Shown here piece by piece: positions 12,101 to 33,100 of a DNA stretch of 64,000 bases. Source of the stretch: Ascidia mentula (taxonomy: Eukaryota; Chordata; Ascidiacea; Phlebobranchia; Ascidiidae); NCBI GenBank assembly GCA_947561715.1, contig OX387200.1:20710501-20774500 (forward strand), given 5' to 3'. Within the stretch, counting starts at the first letter, position 1. Each line of letters begins with the position of its first letter. The translations under genes and the position numbers were made by a program. Below the pieces are notes generated by a model that was not told the origin of the DNA, did not search any database, and was given only the letters and a program-made list of their open reading frames with translations.

Positions 12101-15100
12101 AGTCAATCTTCCACCCAAGAAGCTCTCCCAGAAAAGTAGGTTTGCCAATTCACTGCTTCGAGGGTTAGACATTGTTGTGTGTGCATAATTCCTTTTGAAG
12201 TTTTAGGTTAGGTAAATGTTGTGTCCAACTGCATGGTTTGGCACATTGGTGCTGCGATTGTACTGTTCTATTTTTATTTTTATCTTGTGTAAGCTTTAGG
12301 TTGACAAGTTTTTAGTAAAATTAGAGATCAAACTTATTCCGCTACTTTTTGAACGTCCACCAGATATTGGACTCACTTTTAAATCAAAGCATCATTTTAT
12401 TTAGTTATTCCCAGTGGTAAGATTCAAATATATTACAATCCAGTTCTCTTACTAGCATCATGCCACAGTAACAGCGGGAATACAGTGCTTGGAGTAAAAC
12501 ATAGTTCTACACATACGGTTCGTTTGGTCATTAAATTCCAAGAACAGGTTCGCGCGAACCGGTGCAATCGGCTTAATCCGACCACCGGTAATTCCTTAAC
12601 TTTTCCTAGCAAAATATTGAGCTAAATGTGTGGGCGCATCCACTCAAAGCTTTTGAAATAATCCACGACTATCACAAAAGCTGAAAGTTCTTAACCCATA
12701 TCATGTGTTGTCCAATCCAGGCCACAGGAGCCGGTCGTGGAACCCGAACCTGCAACTCCCGTTGGACGACAAATGTCCCAAGCCGACGTCGATGAACCGA
12801 AAGTCTGCATTTTATGCCAGGATGACTCGGTGTCGAGTGATTGTCTCGTCATCTCCGCTTTCGTGCAAAGGTCGAGTGTCCTCGCGAAACGGAAGCACGT
12901 CAACGTCGATCTGGATTATCGCATACTTCCGGATATGACGTTTCCGGCCGGTAAGCTTGGTCTATTTTTTTATTTAGGGGAATTTGTCATGCTAGTTTTG
13001 TTTCATAAACTCCTTCACGTAAATTTTGGAACGACATTAAGTTAATGTTAAATTTTCCAAAGAACTTCTTACGAAATGTGAAATAAAACCTAAAGTTACA
13101 GCAAATCTTGTTTCCAAACCCTAACATTCACTTTCTGGAAATTCAGATGAAAGTGTAGAGCGATTGTAAAAAGTTTTTGAATCGTTGAAATATGCAGAAA
13201 AATGACCGTTTCTCTATTGTGCTTAAAGTGCTTGTAACATGGTTATGGCAAAACTTTGCGTAAAATTAAAACTATACAACAACCATATTTCAACCGGTTC
13301 CACGTTAACTTAATATATTACGTTAAAATAGTTTAACATCATACACGCTGTTTTGCAAATAACCCGTTCTCACCTGCTCGCTTCACCATAAACACTTTAA
13401 CCTTTCCCCAGGAATCCACGTGAGCTCGTGTAGTCACGTGATGCACTACCGTTGTTGGGAACAGTTCTTCGCTACAGTGAAGAGCAAAGAGGAGAGCCGA
13501 CATCACCGCGTGCGTCGTCTTCTTTCCGTGTTCTCCACAGATCGCAATGAGTATCTGTGTCCCCTCTGCAGGTGACGTCATTTTACTCACTTAGTCTAAA
13601 TTCTCATTGCAAAAGGTTCTGACAACACAGAACTGTTGATTTCTTTCGACGTCACGGTTGTCACACATCAATTTTTATCAGGGTGTATTTCATAAATTAT
13701 TTTTTGAGACAAAAAAATTCCCAATTTTAAGAATAATTTCTTTCGACGTTTCCGTAGCAACCTTTATAGATGTACTTTTTTGAATGAAAATTTATTTCAA
13801 AAAACTTCCCTCCGCAGCCGTTTAAGCAACTGTGTCCTCCCTGTTATCTCACCCGACAAGGTCCCGACCTTTGGCCCACCAAGTGGTGTCGTGTCACTCT
13901 CTAATTGGATGAAAACCATGGAGGATTTGGTCGACCCGCCAACAGACGACACGAAGCAGGAAGTTGTCGCCCATCTCGACTTGGAAGACATGGTGACGTC
14001 AGAGGATAACTGTGACGTGTGGCATGACGCGTCTGACGTCATGAGCGAGTCACAAGCGTCCACGGCTGCCATGGCAACGATGGAGGAAGTCGGAGAGGAT
14101 GGAAAAGGGGATTCCATCAGGCTCGTCCTTGATACGATGAACAAGGTGACTTTCGTGTGTGACGTCATCGCATGACGTAACAAACTGTGACGAATTATTA
14201 TCGCGTAGAGTTTTGATATGAACTGTCCGGGCGATTCTGAATCCGAAGATCCGTGTTTGCCTCTCTGGCTCGCTGCTGCCACCACGTGTCAAGTGGTCGA
14301 GGCGGTGGCCCGTTACCGGAATCGTCCCCTGATGGCCCCACCCTCCATCCGAGTAAGCCAGACACTCGCCAGCACTATGCGATCATCCGTTATACTGGCG
14401 AATCGTCACAAGGTAAATTTTAAATCGTGCCGGGGTACAACGCACTTTCCATAGAAATCCGAACCGGCCACTCAGTCGAAAACACCAATGGCAAAATTAG
14501 CAGCTGGTCACAGTTATTTTTGTGTAACCTGTGTGGTTTCGCGTGCAGGGACTGTTTCAAAAATCACGCGAGGCTGTCGTTCGCACTGTGCTGGGCAAGA
14601 GTGCCACGCCTCTACTCTGCAAGCACATATTCGCCTGCCACGCCCACTTCTACTTCGCAAGTCTCACCCTGGGGGATATACCGGTTGGTGCATCCCACCG
14701 TGGTGCACGGTTACTCAGCATCACCTCTTTGGCGCAGGTAATTTCCCTAATGTTAAGTGGGATGATTATGAATGGTTTATGGAACGTGTTTTGTGTTTCA
14801 CAGATTGTGCAGATTATACTGTTCGTCGATTTAAGACAAGTGTGCGGTGAAGTTGACAACGATTCAACCCTGTCTCAACTCTTTAATCAAGTAAGGAGAA
14901 TTGCATTATGTAAAATTACCACAAAACGACCGACTCGAGAAAATAGGATTAGTAGAATTTCTGAGTTTATCCCCACCTCAGTATTTAAACAATACTGAAG
15001 ATAAAGTGAGAAACCGCACATCGGCGACAACTTGCCATATGACAGTACATCTCAGCGCATTACGGGAGGGAAAGTAGTTACTTAGTAAATATGGAAATGT

Positions 15101-18100
15101 CATGTTGGGTGGATATGCCACCGGGTGGCGCAAGTAATTGGCTCTTTGCCGAAAGATTTGGAATGCCGTGTAAACGTTTGTTGGAGAGTTGACATTATGT
15201 TCTTCTGGTCAACACTTTTCTGGGGAAAGAAACTTTCTGTAAAAACTTTGTATTTGATTTGTATTTGATTTTTAGGTACGATCTTACGCCAACCTGCCGA
15301 CCTGCACTCGAATTTGCGATGAAAAACTCCACAAAGTTATATTCACATCGTTTCAACCTTTTGTTAGGTAAGTTTTTGGGGGCCGTTGTTAAACAGGTTT
15401 GGTCACTTCTAAAATATAACCATGGGGTTGGAACAATTACACCATTTTTATTAAACTGGCGATGGCGGAAGTTATCTCTAACGTGTCTTAAATAAGTAAA
15501 ACATATCTATGTTTAGGTGCAAAACACTTTTTACTAATTTAAACAAGGAAGCCAAAGCAACCTGTATGGAGCATAATGTATAGCTGCATATTAGCTCTGG
15601 TTTGTTTAAATTCACAACTACGTTTCTATGCAATACGGGCAATTGCCTTTTGTATTATCGCAGTGGTCAGCAAATACCAACCACTTGAATGTGTGTTTGT
15701 AAGGAGAAATCAACTGATGTTTTCTTGTAGATCGTGCTCACTTTTCACCCGTTACGTCACCAACAAACCTTACCCGACCAGCTTGGAGGGCGACGATAAC
15801 TTTGTGTCCTTGTTAGAATATCTCGATTTACCAAAAACCGTCCACGAATATTTCGATATTTCGGGAAACTGTAGTCTTGATCCACTTGTACAGAGGTGAA
15901 AATAAACGAGTTATTTTTCTAAAAGCTTTTCATTTTATTAATTTGATAAACATTAATATAAATTTTGATAATTATTACAACCCCTGGTGGATTTGAATTC
16001 CATTCCCATATTCCCGACATTTCAGCTTCGTTTTCTTCATGTAAACAAAAACGTACAATGTTAGCGACCACCGCCTTCTTTCTCTGGTTTCCACGACGTC
16101 ACAGAGTTCCCTAGTTCAGTGGGTTTCAAACTTTTTTGTGCACTTGGAAATATTCTTGGCACTTTGCGAGTCGAATTTGTGTAAATTGTCTTGCAAACCC
16201 TGCCCTGATGGTTAATTTTTATGACGTCATACACGTTTTCCGCATGCCTTCTGTAAGCCCCGGGCCAGAAGTTATTCCAGCACAAAATAACCTTTCAGAT
16301 AAACAACTACCTGCCAGATGAGTTGATTTCAAAGCTTGGCCTTGCTGTCCAAATCTTTCCCATACTTAGTTAACACCCGTTCGAATGTAGAGATGTTATT
16401 CTGTCAACAGGTGGTGTTCACATCCAGATGTTATCGAACGGTGCAAAGAAACGACATCGGCAAAGGTTCATTATCCGGATTTATCCGAAATAAATGTCCT
16501 GGTACCTCTTGCTCAAGATTACAGGTGAGCGAATATCCAAAAGCTTTCAGAAGTCTCCAACTTTTATTTTAACCCGACCTACAAGCTTTTCTGGTAAAAA
16601 CAAACTATTTAATCGATGTTTGAGTCGTTGCACAAGTCACGAGACTGCATACATGTAAACCACCACCACTACTGCCAACTGTTAAATATTGAGGCATATT
16701 GGTTCTTGCATATTTAAATTCAATTGTGTTGAAAAAACCTCAAAAGAAGTTTGCGCAAAAAGGTGAAAATTAAGATTTTTGCGTGTTATCCAACGAATAC
16801 TCCGGTCCTGTTTAGCTACCTCACAACGCATAACATTCGCTCTTGAATCACACTTAAGCCACAAACAAGGTTTACGTAGTGGACAAAGCATGTTGCATAA
16901 TTTCACAAACCAAACCTCATATTAACACGTATATCGACCACAACGACGCGTCATCGATTCTTCTTTCTCCACAGTGACGTCATAGCTATGGGAGCAAACT
17001 TCGTGTGTCCCCGGTTTCGAAGTGATGACGATTCGGTCAACCCGACCATGTGTTTAATTTGTGGGCAGATGCTGTGTTCCCAGGTAAGGTGTTTGTGTAT
17101 TGAGAAAATGGTTTCCGTAGTTGCCGTGGGTACAAGTCACGTCCGGCATCTCCCATCGTTTGTGTTAATATCGGAAATGGGTAAAAGTAAAAAAAGGAGA
17201 GAAATAGGCGCGTTAATATTTAAATACATATACCAGTGTTATCAGGAGGTTTATACTCTGCAAGAATATTAAAGTTGGCAAGGATGGCTTCATTAAGGGA
17301 CATGTTCAGAAACTTTTGCTTAAAACCAGATAGTAGCTCATGGAACCGTAGGGGTCCGCGGAACCCAGTTTGGGAATACCGGCGCCTCCAACCGGCCGCA
17401 CTATAAACATCTCGCAACGAAAGCGATATTTTAGAAACCTGTACCATGTAATATTGTAGAAAATTCCAACAAAGATATGCAGTGCTTAGTTAAAAAAATT
17501 AAGCACCAATCGCACAGAAAAAACAACCCTTTGTCAATTTTGTAGAGTTATTGCTGTCAACAAAGTCTTAATGAAAGCAACGTGGGTGCTTGTACTTACC
17601 ACGCATTCCAATGCAACTTCGGGTACGGAATGTTTCTCAGGTGCGTCCCCGAGCGGTAATCTTTTATTCCATCAACATGACGTCATTTTTATCTCTCTAC
17701 AGGGTCCGTGAAAGTACTGTGGTGTTGATAAACGATTCTCGCGGCACTTTCAGACCAGCTCCGTACCTGGATGAGTATGGGGAGACTGACCAGGGTTTGA
17801 GGTAAGTGCATGACTGGACAGATTGCAACTACTTTTGGTTTTGCCACTGCAGGGTTCACTGCCACACAGTGCAAAGAACAATGGAGATCTGAAATTTTCA
17901 TTCCCGCTGTTCCCATTTTTAAAAAAAAAACTCTTATTTTGCAAGTCATGTAAAAGTGAGCTTGTCGCAGTAAACAAGAAAACCTTCCCCCCAAACAAAA
18001 TAACGGAACAGCTACGAACGCGATACTACAAATAATTTATCGTTTTGCTAAAAACAAGCGACCCAAAATAACTTTACGGGTGGGAAAACCATAATATAGG

Positions 18101-18767
18101 GGACCCAAAAATGGGATTCATATAAACCTAAATCTCTCTAATTTCAACACGTTGCCACATGCAAGGACCACAATGCAACCTATTTTTGAGTAATTTTTTA
18201 ATAGCGAGTTTGCAAAAACGCAAGAAAAAATGGTGATTTCCCCATGATGAGAGGCTGGGGCAGCACGAAAAACACTTTTGCGATAAAACAAACAAAATGT
18301 CGACGGAGAAGAATCACGAACGATAAACGTAGGCGGCGAAACACGAAAATAAATTAGTGCTAAATATAAGAGTTGACGATTTGGGAATTTCATTTTAGGC
18401 AACATAGAAAACAACAAAACAAGCATTAAACCGAGAGGTTGAGTTTTCTAAAAAAAAAAACTTGAGCTTATAAGCAGAAGAATGTATAAAGGCAACATAC
18501 GCCCTGGTCCAAGCAGTAAAACTCCATGTTTTAAATGTTTAAACGTCGTGTGACAGTCGGTAATCCACAGGAACAAATAACTGCCTTCCTCTCACGCACT
18601 CTCTCTCTCTCTCTCTCTCGTTTAGGCGGGGGCATCCCCTCATGTTGGATTCGGAACGTCTGCGGGAACTGAACCTTGTATGGTTGGAACACACGGTTCC
18701 AGAGGAGATCGTCAGGGCCATGGAGGCCAACAGGAGCTGGATAAACGTGGCCTGGGACCACATGTAG
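3126..18767 (+). CDS. UBR1: UBR1/UBR2-type N-recognin E3 ubiquitin-protein ligase, complete, 34 exons
   Basis: Exons: 3126-3340, 3585-3698, 4006-4084, 4486-4590, 4881-5020, 5441-5579, 5742-5804, 5929-6061, 6353-6457, 6764-6951, 7282-7463, 7753-7852, 7967-8095, 8389-8877, 9208-9384, 9680-9762, 10236-10363, 10694-10857, 11168-11264, 11388-11545, 11954-12135, 12721-12950, 13412-13571, 13818-14145, 14209-14412, 14549-14737, 14804-14890, 15276-15367, 15731-15895, 16411-16524, 16975-17083, 17546-17640, 17703-17801, 18626-18767. The sum is 5184 nt, 1727 codons plus stop (human UBR1/2 about 1750). UBR box, residues about 96-165: [32 protein letters not shown]115, T117, D147 and D150 match the residues that hold basic N-terminal residues of N-degrons. 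RING-H2 at 1086-1186 starts CILC and ends CPLC with CSHVMH between. The C-terminus [13 protein letters not shown]...GLRRGHPL is the conserved UBR1/2 autoinhibitory end. It polyubiquitinates N-degron substrates in cytosol and nucleus. Exon 1 has an unusual donor (GTTTTT) and exon 25 a poor pyrimidine tract. The gene equals the vertebrate UBR1/UBR2 pair; the symbol is approximate. Confidence 0.96.
5109..5300. repeat. MITE with GCTGCAGACAGG terminal inverted repeats, full-length copy
   Basis: The two ends are near-perfect inverted repeats of about 24 bp: CAGCTGCAGACAGG...CACTGTTT on the left and its complement ending CCTGTCTGCAGCTCAC on the right. The interior includes CCTAATAGGTCTCAT and CACTTTGTGGTGA. 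It lies in UBR intron 5. No coding capacity. It is the reference copy for four further copies in this window. Confidence 0.8.
6137..6265. repeat. Short inverted-repeat element in UBR intron 8
   Basis: The ends carry CCTTCTGGCATTAAAGTT on one strand and CCTTCTGGCATAAAAGTT on the other, about 130 bp apart. It is a small hairpin-forming, MITE-like element. Confidence 0.65.
9865..9900. repeat. CTTCTGTGT tandem repeat
   Basis: Four near-identical 9-7-bp units of CTTCTGTGT in UBR intron 16; a small minisatellite. Confidence 0.8.
17321..17378. repeat. Fragment of hAT-type MITE in UBR intron 31
   Basis: It contains GATAGTAGCTCATGGAACC and GAACCCAGTTTGGGAA, matching the right half of the element at 19595-19788. 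Confidence 0.5.
18599..18619. repeat. (CT)n microsatellite forming the last UBR acceptor tract
   Basis: A run of CT dinucleotides runs directly into CGTTTAG, the acceptor of the final UBR exon at 18626, so it serves as the polypyrimidine tract. Confidence 0.85.
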
Positions 18768-18781
18768 TGATGCTTGTACTG

Positions 18782-27903
<9,122 letters not shown>

Positions 27904-27916
27904 GTTAACGTCCCGC

Positions 27917-27927
27917 CTGAAATTACG
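27917..27927 (-). promoter_or_regulatory. 3' splice acceptor 13 nt before the AUTS2 start codon
   Basis: On the minus strand the sequence TAATTTCAG ends 13 nt before ATG. No upstream exon was recognised, which fits spliced-leader trans-splicing in ascidians; a cis-spliced 5'UTR exon further right is the alternative. Confidence 0.45.
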
Positions 27928-30104
27928 ACACCACTGCTACTCTAAACCCCTCACACACTTCACAATCCCATGCTAACTGCGCCAATGGCCAGAGCCCAGA
28001 CTTCCATTTTCCGTCTGTGCCCGAATCTTGTCTGTCATAATCGCGTGTTCACTCAAGCGAAGGAAATGAGCAGTGTTTCACATAATATTTTACTTCACGC
28101 TCCGTTAATTATTCGCTAAGTATGATTTTATCTACAATATAACCTTGAAACGTAACACTTAAAACAAAAAGGAAATAAATTCGTTTAAAATGTAAAAACC
28201 CAACGTGTTTCATAGGCTGTAAAAAGTATCAAGGGACAATTTAACAGTCGCCATTGAGCTTTAAATATTTTGTGTTGGGTGTTTGTATTTAATGTTCAAT
28301 AACAAGCAGGCGACTTTTTTATCACTACACTACAATCAATCAAACTTCTTGTGAGTGTTTTTACCTGCAGTGACGACCAGTTTATTGCAACCATAACAGT
28401 AGCGTTGATCAAACGATTATCGTCATGAACAAGAACCAAAGAAAAAACTAAACGAAGCACGATCATAGAAATCGTATACTGCGGGAGGAGACGAAGCAAT
28501 ATTATATATGACTGTATCGCATGACATATTGGCGTGCAAACAACATAACCAGTATAAAAGGCTAAGGACAGTGACATGCTGACGGTTACCATAGTGATTA
28601 AAAATGGGGATTTTTTTTGAATCAGGATTTTGGTTCGGTTGCGATAATTTTGTGTTTCGAAACACCTTAAGATGGAATTACGAGATTCTGAACGGAACGG
28701 AACAAAAATCAAAGGATCGAGCATAGCAAAGAAATAAGCAGGAAAAACACAATAACTATTGATTGTAAAAGTTATTCAAGGTATTGATATGTGATTGCGA
28801 ATAACATGTAAGCAACGGTCAACATCAAGTCATGTAATAAAACACAGTCTTTGCGCGATTTTCGAGCAGTTTAACGCTGGAACGTTTTGTGTATCGAAAA
28901 CAACCCTGCATTAATGTGGAAAAGTTCCAACACGGATATTCACAAGACGATATGGCTATTAGCTCTGAGCCGTATATCAGTTTTAAGCGCGAATGCATGA
29001 AAACAATAACCAAACAGGTGCGTAATGTGAGGTAACAATAAAGGATTTGTTGGAACGTTTTGTTCAAATATCAGGGCCGACGAGAGAACATGCAAGAAAA
29101 ATGAAAAAATAATGACGTCACTGCACAGCACAGCTTTGGATATTTTAGATGGCAAAACGGAGCACACCACGCGAAAAGTCACGATAAAATATGCGTGTTT
29201 TGAAATAAAGTAGAATTTAGGGAATGTTGATTTTAAAAAAAATTATTATTTGAAATTCGATTGGAATGTTTAACAGAGCGTAAAAGAACAAGCTGATGAC
29301 AATAAAAGAAGAAAAATTGTTGTGTAACCTCAACCAGCAACGATCACCAATCTTCACTTAAGATGATACAACATCAACCGTGAACTACCTTTGCCCTTCT
29401 TTGGAACAACCGATATTGGGATATTTGTCTTTGGTCAATTCAAGTACAAGAAAATACGCCACGAAAACTACAAAATTCTACACGAAACTACTAAACAAAT
29501 TTCTGACACAAAATTTTACAAAAACTTCCCAACCAAAGAAAATATCATTTGTGTTTATCCAAAATCCAAAGTTTTCAATCGTTGACAAACTGAAGATCAT
29601 CCATCACTCCCTTTGTTACGACATAAAGTTGAATGACGTCACACGACCAGCGTGTGAAAGTCCTGAGACGTCCTCATGTGTTTTATGGTCGGGGAAAATG
29701 AGATCACGATTTTTTCTTTTTGCTTCCTCGAGGTGAGTCAGGGTTAAGTTTTAGTTCTCTGTATTCGTCCTACAAACGAAAGTCGTCACAATTACCAATT
29801 ATAAACAATTGTAAGAGATTTTAAAACATGGCACAGTTCTTCAGACGTTTTCAGTAGCAACAACCTTCTGAACGTCGTGATTACTGCATGCATTTTTTTT
29901 ATACAAGTGGTCGCAATTCGACAGATTTATCACATCTAAATAATTTTTCGCTTCTGCAAGGATGACTAGCGTGTTTAAAATACATGTGTTAGAAAGCAAT
30001 TAAAAAACACATATTCAAACCGTTCTATTTCATTTATCGACCCTGTAAATTCAACTTAGAATTCTTATTTTCGAATTTGGACCCGGTTTAAAACAGAAAG
30101 AAAT
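27928..30104. other. Spacer between AUTS2 5' end and MCTP 3' end
   Basis: About 2.2 kb without a supported gene. It should contain the AUTS2 promoter on the left and the MCTP 3'UTR on the right. Two TGACGTCA palindromes lie at 29113 and 29634. Open frames of 142 codons (28296-28724, minus) and 118 codons (29380-29736, plus) have no recognisable family or domain and were not accepted. Confidence 0.5.
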
Positions 30105-33100
30105 CTAAATCAACACAAAAATCGAACGAACCAACTGAACGTTGGATGGAATCCGCGACAAGAAGTCCATGATTTCGTTGTTGGGGACGAAGTTGGGTTT
30201 CCTCAGTCGTTTTGTAAACTTATTTATTCCCCATAGGAGAACAATCGCTCGGATTGGAATGAAGTAGAGGACGAGGGCGGCCACACACAAGACAACCACG
30301 GCTAGTCGAGATAGGAAAGGGACGCTCCACGTGAATGTACTGCAAAAAAAACAACAGTTTTATGGGGTTTTGATTTTGTTAACAGTATATTTGTGGGATG
30401 CTGTGCCTGGCAAAGAATTTATAACTTTCAAACAATTCGCATCAGGTAGTTGTGGGATGTTGTTACATGGGGTATAGAATCTTAAAAACTCGAGTACTGG
30501 CATTAGGTTTAAAACTAGTTTTAATAATGTTAAGAGCTATTATGTGAAGATGAGAATTGTGTTGTATTCATTATTGGCCTATTGCTTATAGATGTCTTGT
30601 ATACTTCTCATGGTACTAAATTTTTAAATGCCAAAACCCCAAGAGAGGAAAATACAAGTTTTATACTACCGCGCGGTGGCACCAAAGAGCTGACAATGAA
30701 GCAAAATGCCCGAATGCGTTTAAAGAATAAAACGTGTCGTTTGTCATTGCCTATACACTTCCTATATTTAAGAAACCCTTATATGCACAGGTGCTGAGGT
30801 GTGGCCTTGAGCTTTCAATGTGGCTTCCCAGCAATTTGAATGCAAGCTTGCATTTCTGTTTTTTTTTCAGTTAAAAAGTTCATGGCACTTTGCGAAAATG
30901 TTTGAATTCTGTGCCGCATTAGATAGGAATTTTGGACTTCCTATTCATAATCTAATATTATCCAACATGACCCCGAGGTAATCCCAAAAACAATTCCGCC
31001 TGGAAATGGGGCACAAATTTATACAAAAACGTAAAAGTCTTATAACGGGGTTGGTTAACTTACTTGTAAATTCTCTCCCCGAAAGAGGCGATGGCATCCA
31101 ATATATTCTGCACCTTAGCCAGAACATCCTGAAGTGCGTTGAGTTTTTGCATCAAAGAAAGTTTATTACCGGAGTCTTCCTCCTGATCGTCGTCCTCAGC
31201 TCTTCAAACAACAACAACAACACGTTTCTAGTGGTATTCTTGCTGCCATGTATTGTAAAATTAAGAACTGTTCTCACGTATATGGTTACAATGGACCTAA
31301 CCTGACACAACAGGACGTGGTGTCACTGGACAAATAATTCCTATGTAAATTAGGAATTTAAAGTAAACAAACAAGTCAATAACCTGACTTCTCCCACACT
31401 TCAGTGCATTTAACACCCATCCACATTTCAGATTGAAAACATTTTCCATCAACGCGAGTTACGAAAAATAACAGCAAACAATATATATTCTTTACTATTG
31501 TGACGTCAAATTTAATTGTGACGTCATCGCGTACCTGGTATCGTCGACGGATTCGTGACGTGGTGGTCGTGTGCAGCGGACGTATATGTCGATGTAGTTT
31601 TTGAGGAATAACAGCAACAAGACGATTGGAAACATGTAGAGCTCGAAATTCCACACGATGAGAAGGAAAGTCTGCGTTGAGACTAGTTAGATAGATCGAT
31701 AGTGACGTCATGTGCAAAATATAAATGGGCCAGCACATAAATTATCCTTTAATTGCAATTAATTATCGGTTGAAAGCGAAACAAAACCCCATATTAAATA
31801 ACGTCAAAAATCTTGTATTCGTAAATATCACTTGTTTAATTACAAATAACAGTTTGTGTTCACGTTGTAGCGACAAAATTGCACGTCGTTTTTTCAGTGC
31901 AAAATTCTTCGGTGTTGATTTCGTATTCTCGTAACATGACTCGCTTATAATGTGTTTTGAGTATATCGCTGACATCATAACCTTGCAACTCACCAAAAAT
32001 GCAAACCCGCTTCTCCGCGGATTTTCCCAAGTGAAGCAGGAATTAACGAACTCGGCGGTGGCAATGATGCTCTGGACAATCCTCCACACACGGCTGAAGT
32101 TCTGAGTCAGCAGATTCTTCTTAAACTTCACGGGTTCCTCCATAAACTTTTCCTCTCTCGGACTGAACGTTCGCACGGCGGCCCGGACCTAAAGGTTAAA
32201 CACACCATGGTTTGACTGCTGGTAAACCAACATGTATGTCCTAGTAATATAAGCTGATGTAATTCCAGATCAAAACTAAAACTTCGCCCGCGAATTTCTG
32301 CACAAAAGTAATCTATACTGAGCTACAGACAGATGGCCAATCTTTCGACCTAATAGGTGTCACAAGTGCACCTATGGTGTGACATACAATGATTTTGTCA
32401 GCAAGACTTCCACTTTGTGAGGACTATACAGCCACCATTAACAATTGGATACCAAAGGCGTAACCCGCTGGATACAAACCAAGGTGGAAATACTGTGGCC
32501 GAGCAAAAGCTAAACCAACAGTGACGTCAGGATCCGCACAACAACAAAAAATCATGTATAATCTGGATTATAGAACGCAATGTATTAGTCTAGTAGGGTT
32601 GACACGCTGAGTACCTTACTGATATTGGGCCAAGTTCAGCTTAACTGGGGAGTTCGGTTTTGGGCGCAAATATGGGGAAGTTTATTGAAACAAACACTCG
32701 TAATGTGGCACGGAGTAAAACCTACATTTACTGTACTTGTTGGGAAATTCTCAAGTTTCATTAAATATCACATGACAAGATATATGTAAATTAGACGAAC
32801 GTCCCACGACTGCGAACAGCGTGATTTACACAAGCCAACACTTGCCACAGGACACAATATATGTTACGTCACAGTGATCCCAAATAAGAACAAAGAATGT
32901 CTTGAATTAAGTCATCTTGTCAGTAATTCGAACGCGAAAAGCACGTGGATCAATATGCGCGATCGAATTCGTTTATGGCTCGTTCACAACTACATCGATT
33001 GTTTTGTCATAATCAAATAGTGGGGATAAAGGAAACCCCCCGAGCATTCGTTCGTCACATATGTTTGGTCAACTTAGTTTGTTACAACAACAATAGTTTA

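Noticed and set aside
13797-14285. 162-codon frame opposite UBR exon 24
   Set aside because: It is the shadow of a confirmed coding exon; its openness follows from the GC-rich codons on the other strand.
28296-28724. 142-codon hydrophobic frame on the minus strand upstream of AUTS2
   Set aside because: No recognisable family, it includes repeated T/A-rich runs, and there are no splice or neighbour links; likely chance in AT-rich spacer.
29380-29736. 118-codon frame on the plus strand ending at a GTGAGT donor
   Set aside because: The donor is attractive, but the protein is Lys/Thr-rich without a domain, and no partner exon follows on this strand before the MCTP 3' end.
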